Positions 32,989-44,946 are shown, counted from the stretch's first letter. The stretch: DNA of 64,000 nt from Haemophilus aegyptius (GCF_900475885.1 NZ_LS483429.1:1116001-1180000); one strand, 5' to 3'. Notes: a model not told the origin generated them from the sequence alone. Translations and numbers: made by a program.

Positions 32989-33906
32989 ATGAATTTTACA
33001 TTAATTTTTATCTTAACCACTTTAGTTGTGGCGTTAATTTGTTTTTATCCTTTATTACGTCAATTCAAAGCGAAACATGGGCAAAAACGTGATGATTTAA
33101 ATAAGGCGTTATATTTCTCGCGCTTGGAAGAAATTGAGCAAGATAATTCCCAAGGTTTAGTTGAAAATGTTGAGCAACTTAAACAAGAATTACAGAAAAC
33201 TTTGCTTGATGATGTTCCGAGCAAGGTTCAAGAGAATGTGGATTATTCTGGCAAATCTTATGGAAAAATTTGGTTTATCTCTGGTGTATTAGCGTTAGGA
33301 ATTATCGCAGGTCCTTCTTATTTTATGGTGGGATCTTGGCAAGCCGAATCGATGTTAGAGCAAACTTATGCGAAATTGCCCTATTTCTTTGACCGAATGA
33401 AAGATGAAGATAAAAATCCATTTTCTGATACAGAAATGCAGCAATTTTCTACCGCACTTCGAATCGATTTGCAAAAAAATCCAACTGATGCCAAAAAATG
33501 GTGGATGCTCGGTCAAATTGGGATGAATTTAGGTGATGCTCGTTTGGCATTCGATAGCTATCAAAAGGCTAATAAACTTGAACCAGATAATGTGCAATAT
33601 AAATTAGGTTATGCGCGTGTATTGATGTTTTCTGAAGACGCGACTGATAAACTTAAAGGTGGCAATTTATTGCGTGAAGTGATTCGTCAAGAACACACTA
33701 ATATTGAAGCATTGAGTTTACTCGCATTCCGTTATTTTGAAACGGGAGATTATAAAATGGCGGCAGTGACTTGGGCGATGATGCTACGCTTAATGCCGAA
33801 AGGTGATGAGCGAGTTCCATTAATTGAAAAAAGTATTCGTGCCGCGCGTGATGCTTTAGAAGCTCAAAATGAAGAAAAATCAAAAAGTATCACTCCCGAA
33901 AAATAA
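32989..33906 (+). CDS. ccmI: CcmI, TPR-containing cytochrome c maturation protein
   Basis: A 305-residue protein with two N-terminal membrane spans, the first ending at FYPLLRQFKAK, a cytoplasmic coiled stretch, and a C-terminal periplasmic TPR domain (WWMLGQIGMNLGDARLAFDSYQKA and following repeats). It binds the C-terminus of apocytochromes. It starts right after ccmH and ends the ccm operon. The TPR part also resembles NrfG, which could let it act on NrfA. Confidence 0.9.
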   Translation: MNFTLIFILTTLVVALICFYPLLRQFKAKHGQKRDDLNKALYFSRLEEIEQDNSQGLVENVEQLKQELQKTLLDDVPSKVQENVDYSGKSYGKIWFISGVLALGIIAGPSYFMVGSWQAESMLEQTYAKLPYFFDRMKDEDKNPFSDTEMQQFSTALRIDLQKNPTDAKKWWMLGQIGMNLGDARLAFDSYQKANKLEPDNVQYKLGYARVLMFSEDATDKLKGGNLLREVIRQEHTNIEALSLLAFRYFETGDYKMAAVTWAMMLRLMPKGDERVPLIEKSIRAARDALEAQNEEKSKSITPEK

Positions 33907-33997
33907 CCTTGTACGTTATAAGATTTTTTGATATAGTGCGAAAAGTTATTCGTAGTCAAACAGATTAGCATTTAATAAAGTACTAAAGGAACGAGAA

Positions 33998-34467
33998 ATG
34001 AATAACAAAAATTGCACTTTTTTTCTTTGTTCTGCGTCATTATTGGAAGTTTATTTACTTCACAATTTTCGATTGCAGAAAATGATTCTAGTGCAGTCAC
34101 TTATATTGCTTCTGAAGATAAAAAAGCATTTAATTCCGATGTTTCAAATAATGATGCTCAAAAACTAGCTCAAAGTATTGAATTTAAGGTTTATAAAATA
34201 GGTGAAACGACTTCATCAGAAAGTATTTATGAATCTCCAGCTGGAATTTGTCAGGGATTTAAGATTACAAGAGGTGTAGATTACACAAATTCGACTTACC
34301 ATTATCTTTATCCAGACAATAGAGGAGAATTCTATGGCAGTGTGGCTGGTGCAACTATTTATAACCAAAAAGATCCTCAAAATTTAAGTTATGTGCCTGT
34401 TTGTTCAATTACAGACAAAGATTTGTCTAAACGCATTCAGCCACAAGAAAATAAAAAATTAAAATAA
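33998..34467 (+). pseudogene. Secreted protein of unknown function with an apparent frameshift in a T7 tract
   Basis: The open frame from TTG at 34012 gives 151 residues but has no ribosome site. An ATG at 33998 with AAAGGA seven bases before it is a far better start, and it is in a different frame: the two join only if the seven T at 34018-34024 were eight. The joined product would begin MNNKNCTFFSLFCVIIGSLF, a good signal peptide, cleaved near SIAEND. The rest has two cysteines and aromatic-rich YHYLYPDNRGEFYG; I do not recognise a family. Either a broken gene, a phase-variable gene, or a sequencing slip. Confidence 0.55.
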
Positions 34468-34537
34468 ACTGCCATCAATCATATTTCAGAAGGCAGTGCC
34501 GTATTAAATAATGTAATTTGTAAATAGGTTATATTAA

Positions 34538-34837
34538 ATGAAAAATTTCGTTTTTATTAGTGTTGTTATGTTATGTTTGGTTGGATGTTCATCTCAGTCA
34601 GAACAACACAGCCACGCTGTTTACGATATGAAAACTGTGCAAGAATATAATGCTCGAGTTATTAGTGGTAATACTGTTACACAAACTCAAAAGGATAAAA
34701 TAACGCAACAAATTGATACAAGTTTAAAATTAAACCAAAGTGACAATAAAGTTAAAACGAGAACAAGACGTGTATTGCCTGTTCTTCCAGTTACACCAAG
34801 CGTCGGGTATCATTATAATTATCACTATTTTAGATAA
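34538..34837 (+). CDS. Small putative lipoprotein of unknown function
   Basis: A 99-residue protein with a lipoprotein signal: MKNFVFISVVMLCLVGC, the lipobox LVGC placing the lipidated Cys at residue 17. The mature part is polar and rich in Gln, Thr and Lys, with a basic C-terminal stretch (KTRTRRVLPVLP) and a histidine/tyrosine-rich end (YHYNYHYF). No family recognised. It follows the frameshifted secreted gene by 70 bases in the same direction and converges with ligA five bases later. Confidence 0.7.
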   Translation: MKNFVFISVVMLCLVGCSSQSEQHSHAVYDMKTVQEYNARVISGNTVTQTQKDKITQQIDTSLKLNQSDNKVKTRTRRVLPVLPVTPSVGYHYNYHYFR

Positions 34838-34841
34838 AAAA

Positions 34842-36893
<2,052 letters not shown>

Positions 36894-36905
36894 TTAGCGT
36901 GAAAA

Positions 36906-36928
36906 TAGACAGGTATAAAGCCTGTCTA
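36906..36928 (-). terminator. Hairpin between zipA and ligA, flanked by inverted uptake signals
   Basis: TAGACAGG (36906-36913) pairs with CCTGTCTA (36921-36928) and is followed by TTTT on the minus strand. It is enclosed by an inverted pair of uptake signals at 36875-36883 and 36940-36948, so a larger fold is also possible. It may separate zipA from ligA. Confidence 0.65.
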
Positions 36929-36965
36929 AATGAATATAAAAGTGCGGTAAATTTAAGGTATGAAT

Positions 36966-37952
36966 TTACACTCGAGCAAGATAGGCTTGCTCTGCATTTG
37001 CATCAAAAATTTCTTGTTCTTCAGTCAGTATAACACCTTGTAAATCTTCGGCTAATGTATGGGCAGCACGCATCATCATACGTAAATTAGCAAGATTATT
37101 ACTTGGAGAGGGCAATTGCATAAAGAATACAATTCCTATGGTGTTAAATTCCGCTAAGTTATAAGCATTGAATGTGCCGGGTTGCTCTAAATTTGCCACA
37201 CTAAAAAGCACAGGACTTGCCACACTTAAATCTAAGTGACGATGATACATTTCATCTTTACCCAAGATAAAACCCAAGTTTTCAAGAGCCTGCACCAATT
37301 TAGCACCATTAAATTCTTCGCTAGATTTTGGAATAAGATAAAGTTGAATATAGCCAGTTGTTTGTTTTGGCTGAGCTGTCGTTTCTGCTTTTGGTTCATT
37401 GAACGAGAGGTTGTAGTCTACTTGATGTTCTTCGTGAGATAATTCTGCAAGCTGCACTCTTAATTCTGGCGATGATGAACTAATGCCATTAAAACCAACA
37501 TTTTGACTTTGTGCTTCAAGTTGTTCTAAGGTCATACTTGCGACATTATTTGCGGTTGGTATATCGTATTGAGGTTGCGTTGGTTGTATTGGCTCGGAAC
37601 GATGATTCCCCATATCATAAATAGGTTGCGTGTTAGGAATAGAAATTTTGATATCATCCACACTTTTATCGCTTTGGCGATAATCGATCAATTCAGTTTC
37701 TGATGGTAATTTTTCTGTGGTCGGTTGAGAAATTGGTGTATGCCCATTTTCCACATAAGTATTTGGCGAAATATTGTTTGGCTGTACCATTTCTTCTTGC
37801 GTATGGGATTTAGATGTTAGAGAAGTGCGGTCAAATTTATTGGCTTTATCGAAATATTTTGATTTCTCACGACGATTTGACCATAATCCGTGTACGATTA
37901 AGGCGACAAGTGCCACGATACCCACAATAATCAAAATTGTATTTAAATCCAT
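36966..37952 (-). CDS. zipA: ZipA, FtsZ-anchoring cell division protein
   Basis: A 328-residue division protein: an N-terminal membrane anchor ([22 protein letters not shown]), a short charged segment, a long flexible Pro/Gln/Thr-rich linker (about residues 40-190) and the C-terminal FtsZ-binding domain ([20 protein letters not shown] onward). It tethers FtsZ to the membrane. The zipA-ligA order is the same as in E. coli, and divergent cysZ also matches. Confidence 0.94.
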   Translation of the reverse strand: MDLNTILIIVGIVALVALIVHGLWSNRREKSKYFDKANKFDRTSLTSKSHTQEEMVQPNNISPNTYVENGHTPISQPTTEKLPSETELIDYRQSDKSVDDIKISIPNTQPIYDMGNHRSEPIQPTQPQYDIPTANNVASMTLEQLEAQSQNVGFNGISSSSPELRVQLAELSHEEHQVDYNLSFNEPKAETTAQPKQTTGYIQLYLIPKSSEEFNGAKLVQALENLGFILGKDEMYHRHLDLSVASPVLFSVANLEQPGTFNAYNLAEFNTIGIVFFMQLPSPSNNLANLRMMMRAAHTLAEDLQGVILTEEQEIFDANAEQAYLARV

Positions 37953-38104
37953 TTTTATTCCTTACGCGCGATAGTTCGGCGAGAGTGCTATAAATGGTGC
38001 TAATGCTACCATATTTCAGTAGGTGAAAAAATACTTCAAAGTGTGGAATTTTAAAGGAAAAGTACGGTCTGTTTTAAGCATATTTTTATTGAAAGGAAAG
38101 AAAA

Positions 38105-38923
38105 ATGTTGAATCTTAATGAATTAAAATCTGGTTTCCATTATTTTGTGATGGGCTGGCATTTCATCACACAAAAAGGTTTGCGTCGGTTTGTTATTATT
38201 CCAATTTTGCTCAATACTGTTTTGCTTTGTGGTTTATTTTGGCTTTTTATTAGCCAAATCAGCAGTGCTATTGATTGGGCGATGAATTTTATTCCAGATT
38301 GGCTTAGTTTTCTCAGTGTCATTTTACTGACACTTTCGATTTTAACGATTTTATTGCTCTTTTATTTTACTTTTACCACGTTTTCTGGCTTTATCGCAGC
38401 CCCCTTTAATGGTTTGTTGGCGGAAAAAGTAGAAAAAATGCTGACGGGGGAAAATATTAATGATGATGGTCTTGTTGATGTAATAAAAGATGTGCCTCGT
38501 ATGCTTGCTCGAGAGTGGCAAAAATTACGTTATAGCCTACCCAAAATTATCGCCTTATTTTTACTGAGTTTTATTCCTTTGGTTGGGCAAACCATCGTGC
38601 CAGTACTTACTTTCTTGTTCACTTGTTGGATGATGGCAATTCAATATTGTGATTATCCTTTTGATAATCACAAAGTCTCTTTTGATATCATGAAAAATGT
38701 GCTTGGCAATCAACGAACTCAAAGTTTAACTTTTGGTGGATTGGTTACTTGTTGCACATTTGTGCCCGTGATTAATTTATTAATTATGCCTGTTGCAGTA
38801 TGTGGTGCGACGCTGATGTGGGTGGAAAATTATCGTAATGACTTAGGTTTTAATATGAATAGATCTTTTTCCTCTCAAACGGGGCTTGATGTTCGTTCAG
38901 AAAATACAGGGATTGTTAAATAG
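38105..38923 (+). CDS. cysZ: CysZ, sulfate transporter
   Basis: A 272-residue membrane protein of the CysZ family, recognised by [20 protein letters not shown] and [18 protein letters not shown] plus several hydrophobic helices. It imports sulfate for cysteine synthesis. AAAGGAAAG precedes the ATG. cysK follows about 100 bases later, the same pairing as in E. coli. No ribosomal or frame oddities. Confidence 0.93.
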   Translation: MLNLNELKSGFHYFVMGWHFITQKGLRRFVIIPILLNTVLLCGLFWLFISQISSAIDWAMNFIPDWLSFLSVILLTLSILTILLLFYFTFTTFSGFIAAPFNGLLAEKVEKMLTGENINDDGLVDVIKDVPRMLAREWQKLRYSLPKIIALFLLSFIPLVGQTIVPVLTFLFTCWMMAIQYCDYPFDNHKVSFDIMKNVLGNQRTQSLTFGGLVTCCTFVPVINLLIMPVAVCGATLMWVENYRNDLGFNMNRSFSSQTGLDVRSENTGIVK

Positions 38924-39021
38924 CCTACAGTTATAAATAGATCAAATAACTATTTTTTTAATCAAAAGTGCGGTACTATAAATAAACCAACATTAAAGAA
39001 GTCCAACGAAAGGAAAATATT

Positions 39022-39972
39022 ATGACAATTTATGCAGACAATTCTTATTCTATCGGAAATACGCCGCTTGTGCGTTTAAAACACTTTGGCCATAACGGCA
39101 ATGTGGTGGTAAAAATTGAAGGTCGTAACCCAAGCTACAGCATAAAATGCCGTATTGGGGCGAATATGGTGTGGCAAGCAGAAAAAGATGGCACGCTCAC
39201 AAAAGGGAAAGAGATTGTAGATGCAACGAGTGGTAACACGGGCATTGCTTTGGCTTATGTTGCGGCGGCTAGAGGTTATAAAATCACGCTCACCATGCCG
39301 GAAACAATGAGCCTAGAAAGAAAACGTTTATTGCGCGGATTGGGTGTGAATTTAGTGCTTACCGAAGGCGCAAAAGGAATGAAAGGTGCTATTGCGAAAG
39401 CAGAAGAAATTGTTGCTTCTGATCCAAGCCGCTATGTCATGCTTAAACAATTTGAAAATCCAGCTAACCCGCAAATTCATCGAGAAACAACAGGGCCTGA
39501 AATTTGGAAAGATACGGATGGCAAAGTCGATGTTGTTGTTGCTGGCGTAGGAACAGGTGGTTCGATTACGGGTATTTCTCGTGCGATTAAATTAGATTTT
39601 GGTAAACAAATCACTTCTGTTGCCGTTGAGCCAGTGGAATCTCCGGTCATTAGTCAAACTTTAGCGGGTGAAGAAGTAAAACCAGGCCCACACAAAATTC
39701 AAGGTATCGGTGCGGGTTTCATTCCCAAAAATTTAGATTTATCTATTATTGATCGCGTAGAAACTGTTGATAGTGATACCGCACTTGCCACAGCTCGTCG
39801 CTTAATGGCGGAAGAAGGCATTCTTGCAGGTATTTCATCTGGTGCAGCTGTCGCGGCTGCAGATCGCTTAGCTAAATTACCAGAATTTGCCGATAAACTC
39901 ATTGTTGTTATTTTGCCTTCAGCTTCTGAACGCTACTTAAGCACAGCTCTGTTTGAAGGGATTGAGGGATAA
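39022..39972 (+). CDS. cysK: CysK, cysteine synthase A
   Basis: A 316-residue PLP enzyme that forms cysteine from O-acetylserine and sulfide. The PLP lysine lies in [13 protein letters not shown], the substrate loop in [13 protein letters not shown] and the phosphate-binding loop in [13 protein letters not shown]. It ends with a partner-binding C-terminus (ALFEGIEG, ending in Gly rather than the Ile of the SerAT tail, which concerns SerAT not CysK). Followed by a strong terminator of two uptake signals. Confidence 0.95.
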   Translation: MTIYADNSYSIGNTPLVRLKHFGHNGNVVVKIEGRNPSYSIKCRIGANMVWQAEKDGTLTKGKEIVDATSGNTGIALAYVAAARGYKITLTMPETMSLERKRLLRGLGVNLVLTEGAKGMKGAIAKAEEIVASDPSRYVMLKQFENPANPQIHRETTGPEIWKDTDGKVDVVVAGVGTGGSITGISRAIKLDFGKQITSVAVEPVESPVISQTLAGEEVKPGPHKIQGIGAGFIPKNLDLSIIDRVETVDSDTALATARRLMAEEGILAGISSGAAVAAADRLAKLPEFADKLIVVILPSASERYLSTALFEGIEG

Positions 39973-39984
39973 ACAAAAAAGAAT

Positions 39985-40012
39985 AAAGTGCGGTGAATTT
40001 TCACCGCACTTT
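39985..40012 (+). terminator. Terminator of cysK made of two inverted uptake signals
   Basis: AAAGTGCGGTGA (39985-39996) pairs perfectly with TCACCGCACTTT (40001-40012) across the loop ATTT, with T-rich sequence after it, 13 bases past the cysK stop. Both arms contain exact uptake signals. Confidence 0.88.
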
Positions 40013-40219
40013 TATTAAGACTAGAGTAGTTCAATCTGAATGAGATCAGATTGTTTAATCCCCTTATTTTATCCTTTCCTTCTTATTCAAAATCAATTTT
40101 TTCTTCTTTTCATATTCTGTTCATTGAATTTTTTTATTAATGCAGTAAACTAGCCACCGATTTTTAATCACCTTTCTTTTCACTTTAAATGTTACCCGCG
40201 AGTAACAAAAGGACACATC

Positions 40220-41443
40220 ATGACAAACAAAGTAAACAGTTATGGCTGGAAAGCCTTAATTGGCTCTGCCGTCGGCTATGCAATGGACGGTTTCGATCTT
40301 CTCATTTTAGGTTTCATGCTTAGTGCAATTTCCGCAGACTTAAATCTAACACCCGCCCAAGGTGGCTCTCTCGTAACTTGGACTCTGATTGGTGCCGTAT
40401 TTGGCGGCATTTTATTTGGCGCATTAAGCGATAAATACGGTCGAGTACGCGTACTGACTTGGACTATTCTTCTTTTTGCGGTATTTACTGGGTTGTGTGC
40501 GATTGCACAAGGTTATTGGGATTTACTGATTTATCGCACAATTGCTGGCATTGGCTTAGGCGGTGAATTTGGAATTGGGATGGCTCTAGCAGCAGAAGCA
40601 TGGCCTGCACGCCACCGAGCGAAAGCAGCATCTTATGTTGCATTAGGTTGGCAAGCTGGTGTGTTAGGTGCCGCATTGCTTACACCATTATTGCTCCCGC
40701 ATATTGGCTGGCGTGGAATGTTCTTGGTGGGTATCTTCCCTGCATTTGTCGCTTGGTTCTTACGTTCTCATCTGCACGAACCTGAAATTTTCACGCAAAA
40801 ACAAACCGCACTTTCAACGCAATCCAGCTTTACTGATAAATTACGTTCATTCCAGCTTCTGATTAAAGACAAAGCCACGAGCAAAATTAGTCTTGGTATC
40901 GTCGTACTCACTTCTGTACAAAACTTCGGTTATTACGGCATTATGATTTGGTTACCTAATTTCTTATCAAAACAACTTGGGTTCAGTTTAACTAAATCTG
41001 GGCTTTGGACAGCCGTTACCGTCTGTGGCATGATGGCTGGCATTTGGATTTTCGGACAACTCGCCGATCGCATCGGACGCAAACCAAGTTTCTTACTGTT
41101 CCAATTAGGCGCAGTGATAAGTATCGTGGTTTACTCACAACTTACCGATCCTGACATCATGCTTCTTGCTGGGGCATTTTTAGGTATGTTTGTGAACGGA
41201 ATGCTGGGCGGTTACGGTGCATTGATGGCGGAAGCCTACCCAACAGAAGCTCGAGCAACGGCACAAAACGTACTTTTCAATATTGGTCGTGCCGTAGGGG
41301 GATTTGGACCTGTAGTTGTGGGTGCAGTTGTACTTGCTTACTCTTTCCAAACGGTCATCGCTCTACTTGCGATTATCTACGTAATTGATATGTTAGCGAC
41401 AATTTTCTTAATCCCTGAATTAAAAGGTAAAGCCTTAGACTAA
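40220..41443 (+). CDS. Major facilitator superfamily transporter, metabolite:H+ symporter type
   Basis: A 407-residue, 12-span transporter. The MFS loop motif GALSDKYGRVRVL and its repeat GQLADRIGRKPSF are present, as is the GIGLGGEFGIGMALAAEAWPA stretch of the aromatic acid/sialate-type (AAHS/SHS) symporters. The substrate is not evident; candidates are small organic acids. It has its own 200-base upstream region and a strong terminator, so it is a single-gene unit. Confidence 0.82.
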   Translation: MTNKVNSYGWKALIGSAVGYAMDGFDLLILGFMLSAISADLNLTPAQGGSLVTWTLIGAVFGGILFGALSDKYGRVRVLTWTILLFAVFTGLCAIAQGYWDLLIYRTIAGIGLGGEFGIGMALAAEAWPARHRAKAASYVALGWQAGVLGAALLTPLLLPHIGWRGMFLVGIFPAFVAWFLRSHLHEPEIFTQKQTALSTQSSFTDKLRSFQLLIKDKATSKISLGIVVLTSVQNFGYYGIMIWLPNFLSKQLGFSLTKSGLWTAVTVCGMMAGIWIFGQLADRIGRKPSFLLFQLGAVISIVVYSQLTDPDIMLLAGAFLGMFVNGMLGGYGALMAEAYPTEARATAQNVLFNIGRAVGGFGPVVVGAVVLAYSFQTVIALLAIIYVIDMLATIFLIPELKGKALD

Positions 41444-41462
41444 GAAAATATAAAAGATAAAA

Positions 41463-41489
41463 ATGCTCGCCAAATGCGAGCATTTTTTT
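41463..41489 (+). terminator. Terminator of the MFS gene
   Basis: ATGCTCGC (41463-41470) pairs with GCGAGCAT (41476-41483) over CAAAT, followed by six T. Strong intrinsic terminator 20 bases after the stop. Confidence 0.9.
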
Positions 41490-41552
41490 ATGAAACAAGT
41501 CATCTTATAAGTAATATCTTTATAAGTTTTCTTTTCACTAAGCAAACTTTCA

Positions 41553-42593
41553 TTATTTTGCCAACAGTTCGTTCAATTTTTCTAATGCCATTTCTGGCGT
41601 AATATCAATCAAACTTTGATGATACCCCCCCTCTTTGTCGCCTTTACGGACTTTAATCAATCCACCTTCAATTAAACGAATAATCGTTGCTTTATCTGAA
41701 AGCGGCGGCGTATATTGTGGGCTAGTTGGTCCATAAAGTGCAATCAATGGACGATTTACTGCTGCCGCAATATGCATTAAACCACTGTCATTGGTCACGA
41801 CTGCCGTACAATTTGCAATTAAATCCACCGCTTCATTCAAGTTGGTTTTTCCTGCTAAATTGACACAAAACTCACGCAACTCTTCTGGCAGCGCTTGACG
41901 AATTTCTTCGCCCACAGGTTCATCTTTAGCAGAACCAAATAGCGCCACAGCATAGCCTTGGGTAATTAACATTTCTGCTAATTTTGCATAATGATAATGT
42001 GGCCAACGTTTTGCTGGGCCAAATTCCGCACCAGGACAAAAACCAATAATTGGACGCTCGCCTAAAAGTGCGGTTTGTTTTTCAAATTTTTTTAAGGTTT
42101 CAGCTTGTTGCGCTGGCTCAACCGTCAAATAGGGTTTCAAGACAAGAATATCATCAGCTTTTGGTACAGCATCTTTTTCAAAAGCCAATGCAACATAACG
42201 CTGCACTATCATTGGATAATCTTTTTTATTGGCTCGTAAATCATTCAATAAAATATAACGGCTTTCGCCTTTCCAACCGCGACGATGGACAATCTTTGCA
42301 AAGAAAGGAATAAACGCAGATTTCAATGAATTAGGCAAAACAATCGCCATATCATATTGTTCACGCAAAGACTTTCCTAAACGATAACGCGTTCCCAATT
42401 CAAAGGCTCCGTGCCCTAATGGCATTTCAATCGCCTTACGCACCTCTGGCATTCGCTCAAGCAAAGGCTTACACCAATTCGGTGCCATCACATCAATATT
42501 GCAGTTTGGATATTGAATTTTCAGTTGCTGGTACAAACTGTGCGACATCATCATATCGCCAACCCAAGAAGGGCCGATAATTAGAATATTCAT
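41553..42593 (-). CDS. waaF: WaaF (RfaF), LPS heptosyltransferase II
   Basis: A 346-residue GT9 glycosyltransferase that adds the second heptose to the LPS inner core from ADP-heptose. Typical pieces: ILIIGPSWVGDMMMSHSLY at the N-terminus, GFCPGAEFGPAKRWPHYHYA in the donor site and NDSGLMHIAAAVNRPLIALYGPTSP. The start MNILIIGP at 42593 fits the family; a longer frame from 42647 adds an unrelated tail through an uptake signal. The coding strand holds a run of seven G (41625-41631) near the C-terminus. It lies directly after hldD, which makes its substrate. Confidence 0.95.
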   Translation of the reverse strand: MNILIIGPSWVGDMMMSHSLYQQLKIQYPNCNIDVMAPNWCKPLLERMPEVRKAIEMPLGHGAFELGTRYRLGKSLREQYDMAIVLPNSLKSAFIPFFAKIVHRRGWKGESRYILLNDLRANKKDYPMIVQRYVALAFEKDAVPKADDILVLKPYLTVEPAQQAETLKKFEKQTALLGERPIIGFCPGAEFGPAKRWPHYHYAKLAEMLITQGYAVALFGSAKDEPVGEEIRQALPEELREFCVNLAGKTNLNEAVDLIANCTAVVTNDSGLMHIAAAVNRPLIALYGPTSPQYTPPLSDKATIIRLIEGGLIKVRKGDKEGGYHQSLIDITPEMALEKLNELLAK

Positions 42594-42610
42594 TTTCTGT
42601 CTTTCAGATA

Positions 42611-42650
42611 AAAGTGGGGTCAAAAATACCGAGATTTTTAACCGCACTTT
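42611..42650 (-). terminator. Hairpin of an exact and a degenerate uptake signal between hldD and waaF
   Basis: AAAGTGGGGT (42611-42620) pairs with ACCGCACTTT (42641-42650) with one mismatch, and inner A5/T5 runs extend the stem. A second small hairpin GTAGG-CAAA-CCTAC lies at about 42662-42675. Together they fill the short hldD-waaF gap. Confidence 0.5.
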
Positions 42651-42678
42651 GTTGATGGGAAGTAGGCAAACCTACGGT

Positions 42679-43605
42679 TTATTTTCTATTCAACCATGCC
42701 ATATATTCAGTCACGCCTTCCGCCACTGTTTTGAATGGTTTATCGTAGCCTGTTGAACGAAGTTTAGTCAAATCTGCTTGCGTATATTCTTGATAGCGAG
42801 ATTTCAAATGCTCTGGGAATGGAATGGTTTCAATCTCGCCTTTTCCGTGGAATTTCACTACCGCATCAGCCACCGCACGGAAACTTTCTGCATTTCCTGT
42901 ACCAAGGTTGTAAATACCCGAAATACCATTTTGCCAACACCAAATATTCACTGCAGCCACATCCCCCACATAAACAAAATCACGGCGGAAGTGTTCGCTG
43001 CCTGCAAATAATTTTGGATTTTCGCCTTTTAAGATTTGGTTATTCAAGTGGAATGCCACACTCGCCATAGAACCTTTATGATTTTCACGCGGTCCGTAAA
43101 CATTGAAATAACGGAAACCACATACTGGCGATTTTGCTTCAGGCAAAATGTTACGCACATATTGATCGAACAAGAATTTAGAATAGCCATACACATTTAA
43201 TGGGCCTTCAAATTCACGTTCTTCACGGAATACTTTGGTGTCTCCATAAGTTGCCGCACTTGAGGCATAGAAAAAAGGAATTTCGCGGTCAAGGCAATAA
43301 TGCAACAACTCTTTAGAATATTCGTAGTTGTTGTGCATAATGTATTTGCCATCCCATTCCGTAGTCGCAGAACAAGCCCCTTCATGGAATACCGCATCAA
43401 TATCGCCAAATTCATCGCCCGCGATAATAGAAGCAATGAAATCTTCTTTATCACAATAATCTGCAATGTCTAAATCAACTAAATTTGCAAATTTCGTGCC
43501 ATCTTTTAAGTTATCGACCACTAAAATATCTTTGTGCCCTAAATCATTCAATGCTTTGACAATATTGCTGCCAATAAAACCAGCGCCGCCTGTTACGATA
43601 ATCAT
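42679..43605 (-). CDS. hldD: HldD (RfaD), ADP-L-glycero-D-manno-heptose 6-epimerase
   Basis: A 308-residue short-chain dehydrogenase-like epimerase that finishes ADP-heptose for the LPS inner core. NADP-binding [14 protein letters not shown] at the N-terminus, the catalytic Ser/Tyr/Lys in YASSAATYG and [12 protein letters not shown], and [20 protein letters not shown] are all visible. It precedes waaF with an 85-base gap. In Rd, as I recall it, the xylose genes stand between these two. Confidence 0.96.
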   Translation of the reverse strand: MIIVTGGAGFIGSNIVKALNDLGHKDILVVDNLKDGTKFANLVDLDIADYCDKEDFIASIIAGDEFGDIDAVFHEGACSATTEWDGKYIMHNNYEYSKELLHYCLDREIPFFYASSAATYGDTKVFREEREFEGPLNVYGYSKFLFDQYVRNILPEAKSPVCGFRYFNVYGPRENHKGSMASVAFHLNNQILKGENPKLFAGSEHFRRDFVYVGDVAAVNIWCWQNGISGIYNLGTGNAESFRAVADAVVKFHGKGEIETIPFPEHLKSRYQEYTQADLTKLRSTGYDKPFKTVAEGVTEYMAWLNRK

Positions 43606-43657
43606 AATTCTGTCCTCTTTAAAATAAGTCTGCGTATTGTAATAGATTTTCTACTGC

Positions 43658-44161
43658 TTAGCCAAAAAACTCTGCGAAAAACAACCGCACTTTTAATCCC
43701 CAATAAGTCGTAAGACCTGTCGTAACAAGATTCATTTTGCCTTTACTCAACAGCACAATTGTGGGCGTCACATTAATTTGCCATCGTTCTGCAAATTCCC
43801 CTTTAGGATCATTAACCGTAGTGAAGTGGTAGTCATGCTTACTTAAATAATCATTTACGTCCGCCTCATTGTCTGAACGTAATGCCACCGATACAACTTG
43901 ATAGCCTTCGTTTGCTAAAGAATTAATTGCTGGCGAAGTATAACGACAATAACCACACCAAGTTCCCCAAAAATAAAGTAATGTGGGTTTGTTTTGATCA
44001 AGACTTTCAAGAGAGAACGTATTCCCTTTAAGATCTTGTAACGTGATTTTATTTATTTCCTCTGGCACTACAGGGCGACGAACAAAATCCAGTATGCTAG
44101 TCATCACAATAAAAGTTAAAAAGAGGGATAATCCATTCTTGAGTAATTTTTTAATCTTCAT
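43658..44161 (-). CDS. TlpA/ScsD-like periplasmic thioredoxin
   Basis: A 167-residue membrane-anchored thioredoxin-fold protein: an N-terminal hydrophobic anchor (NGLSLFLTFIVMTSILDFV), the redox motif FWGTWCGYCRYTSPA (CGYC) and a cis-proline in INVTPTIVLLSKG. The domain resembles TlpA/ResA/ScsD proteins, which reduce or oxidise periplasmic thiols. Which partner it serves is unknown; ScsD-type copper tolerance and cytochrome assembly are options. It is encoded upstream of hldD in the same direction, 52 bases away. Confidence 0.85.
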   Translation of the reverse strand: MKIKKLLKNGLSLFLTFIVMTSILDFVRRPVVPEEINKITLQDLKGNTFSLESLDQNKPTLLYFWGTWCGYCRYTSPAINSLANEGYQVVSVALRSDNEADVNDYLSKHDYHFTTVNDPKGEFAERWQINVTPTIVLLSKGKMNLVTTGLTTYWGLKVRLFFAEFFG

Positions 44162-44232
44162 TTTATTTATTCCTTATCTTGTTGAGATGATTGTAATTGA
44201 GCGTAAATCCATAGTCAAAAATAAAGAATTTT

Positions 44233-44241
44233 TGCTATAAT
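44233..44241 (+). promoter_or_regulatory. Extended -10 promoter of deoC
   Basis: TGCTATAAT is an extended -10 element with a perfect TATAAT (44236-44241), 34 bases before the deoC start. No good -35 is seen, as expected for the extended type. Confidence 0.6.
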
Positions 44242-44274
44242 AATAGGTAAAACATAAATAAAAGGAGGAAAATA

Positions 44275-44946
44275 ATGATATCAAATCAACTTGCTCAATA
44301 TATCGATCACACCGCACTTACCGCAGAAAAAAATGAACAAGATATTTCGACACTCTGTAATGAAGCGATTGAACATGGATTTTATTCTGTATGTATCAAT
44401 TCTGGTTATATTCCACTCGCTAAAGAAAAACTTGCTGGCTCAAATGTAAAAATTTGTACTGTGGTTGGCTTCCCTTTGGGTGTCAATTTAACCTCAGTCA
44501 AAGCATTTGAAACACAAGAATCCATTAAAGCGGGTGCAGATGAAATTGATATGGTGATTAATGTAGGTTGGATAAAATCGCAAAAATGGAATGCAGTGAA
44601 ACAAGATATTCAAGCTGTATTTGATGCTTGTGATCGCACGCCATTAAAAGTAATTTTAGAAACTTGTTTGCTCACTAAAGATGAAATAGTGAAAGCCTGC
44701 GAAATTTGTAAAGAAATCGGTGTAGCTTTTGTTAAAACATCAACAGGCTTTAATAAAGGTGGTGCGACCGTAGAAGATGTTGCATTGATGAAAAAAACGG
44801 TCGGCAATATTGGTGTTAAAGCATCAGGTGGTGTGCGTGATACTGAAACTGCACTTGCAATGATTAAGGCGGGTGCGACTCGCATTGGTGCAAGCGCTGG
44901 CATTGCAATTATTAGCGGTACTCAAGACACTCAAAGCACTTACTAA
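44275..44946 (+). CDS. deoC: DeoC, deoxyribose-phosphate aldolase
   Basis: A 223-residue TIM-barrel class I aldolase that splits 2-deoxyribose 5-phosphate into glyceraldehyde 3-phosphate and acetaldehyde for nucleoside catabolism. Catalytic lysines are in FVKTSTGF and [20 protein letters not shown] holds further active-site residues. It is of the shorter bacterial type, about 35 residues shorter than E. coli DeoC. A very strong ribosome site AAGGAGG precedes it. It stands alone, not in a deo operon. Confidence 0.95.
   Translation: MISNQLAQYIDHTALTAEKNEQDISTLCNEAIEHGFYSVCINSGYIPLAKEKLAGSNVKICTVVGFPLGVNLTSVKAFETQESIKAGADEIDMVINVGWIKSQKWNAVKQDIQAVFDACDRTPLKVILETCLLTKDEIVKACEICKEIGVAFVKTSTGFNKGGATVEDVALMKKTVGNIGVKASGGVRDTETALAMIKAGATRIGASAGIAIISGTQDTQSTY

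Noticed and set aside
38049-38057. AAGTACGGT upstream of cysZ, AAGTGTGGT near 55156 and AAGTGGGGT at 42612 as uptake signals
   Set aside because: Each differs from the nonamer at one position; they are probably decayed copies and were not counted as exact.
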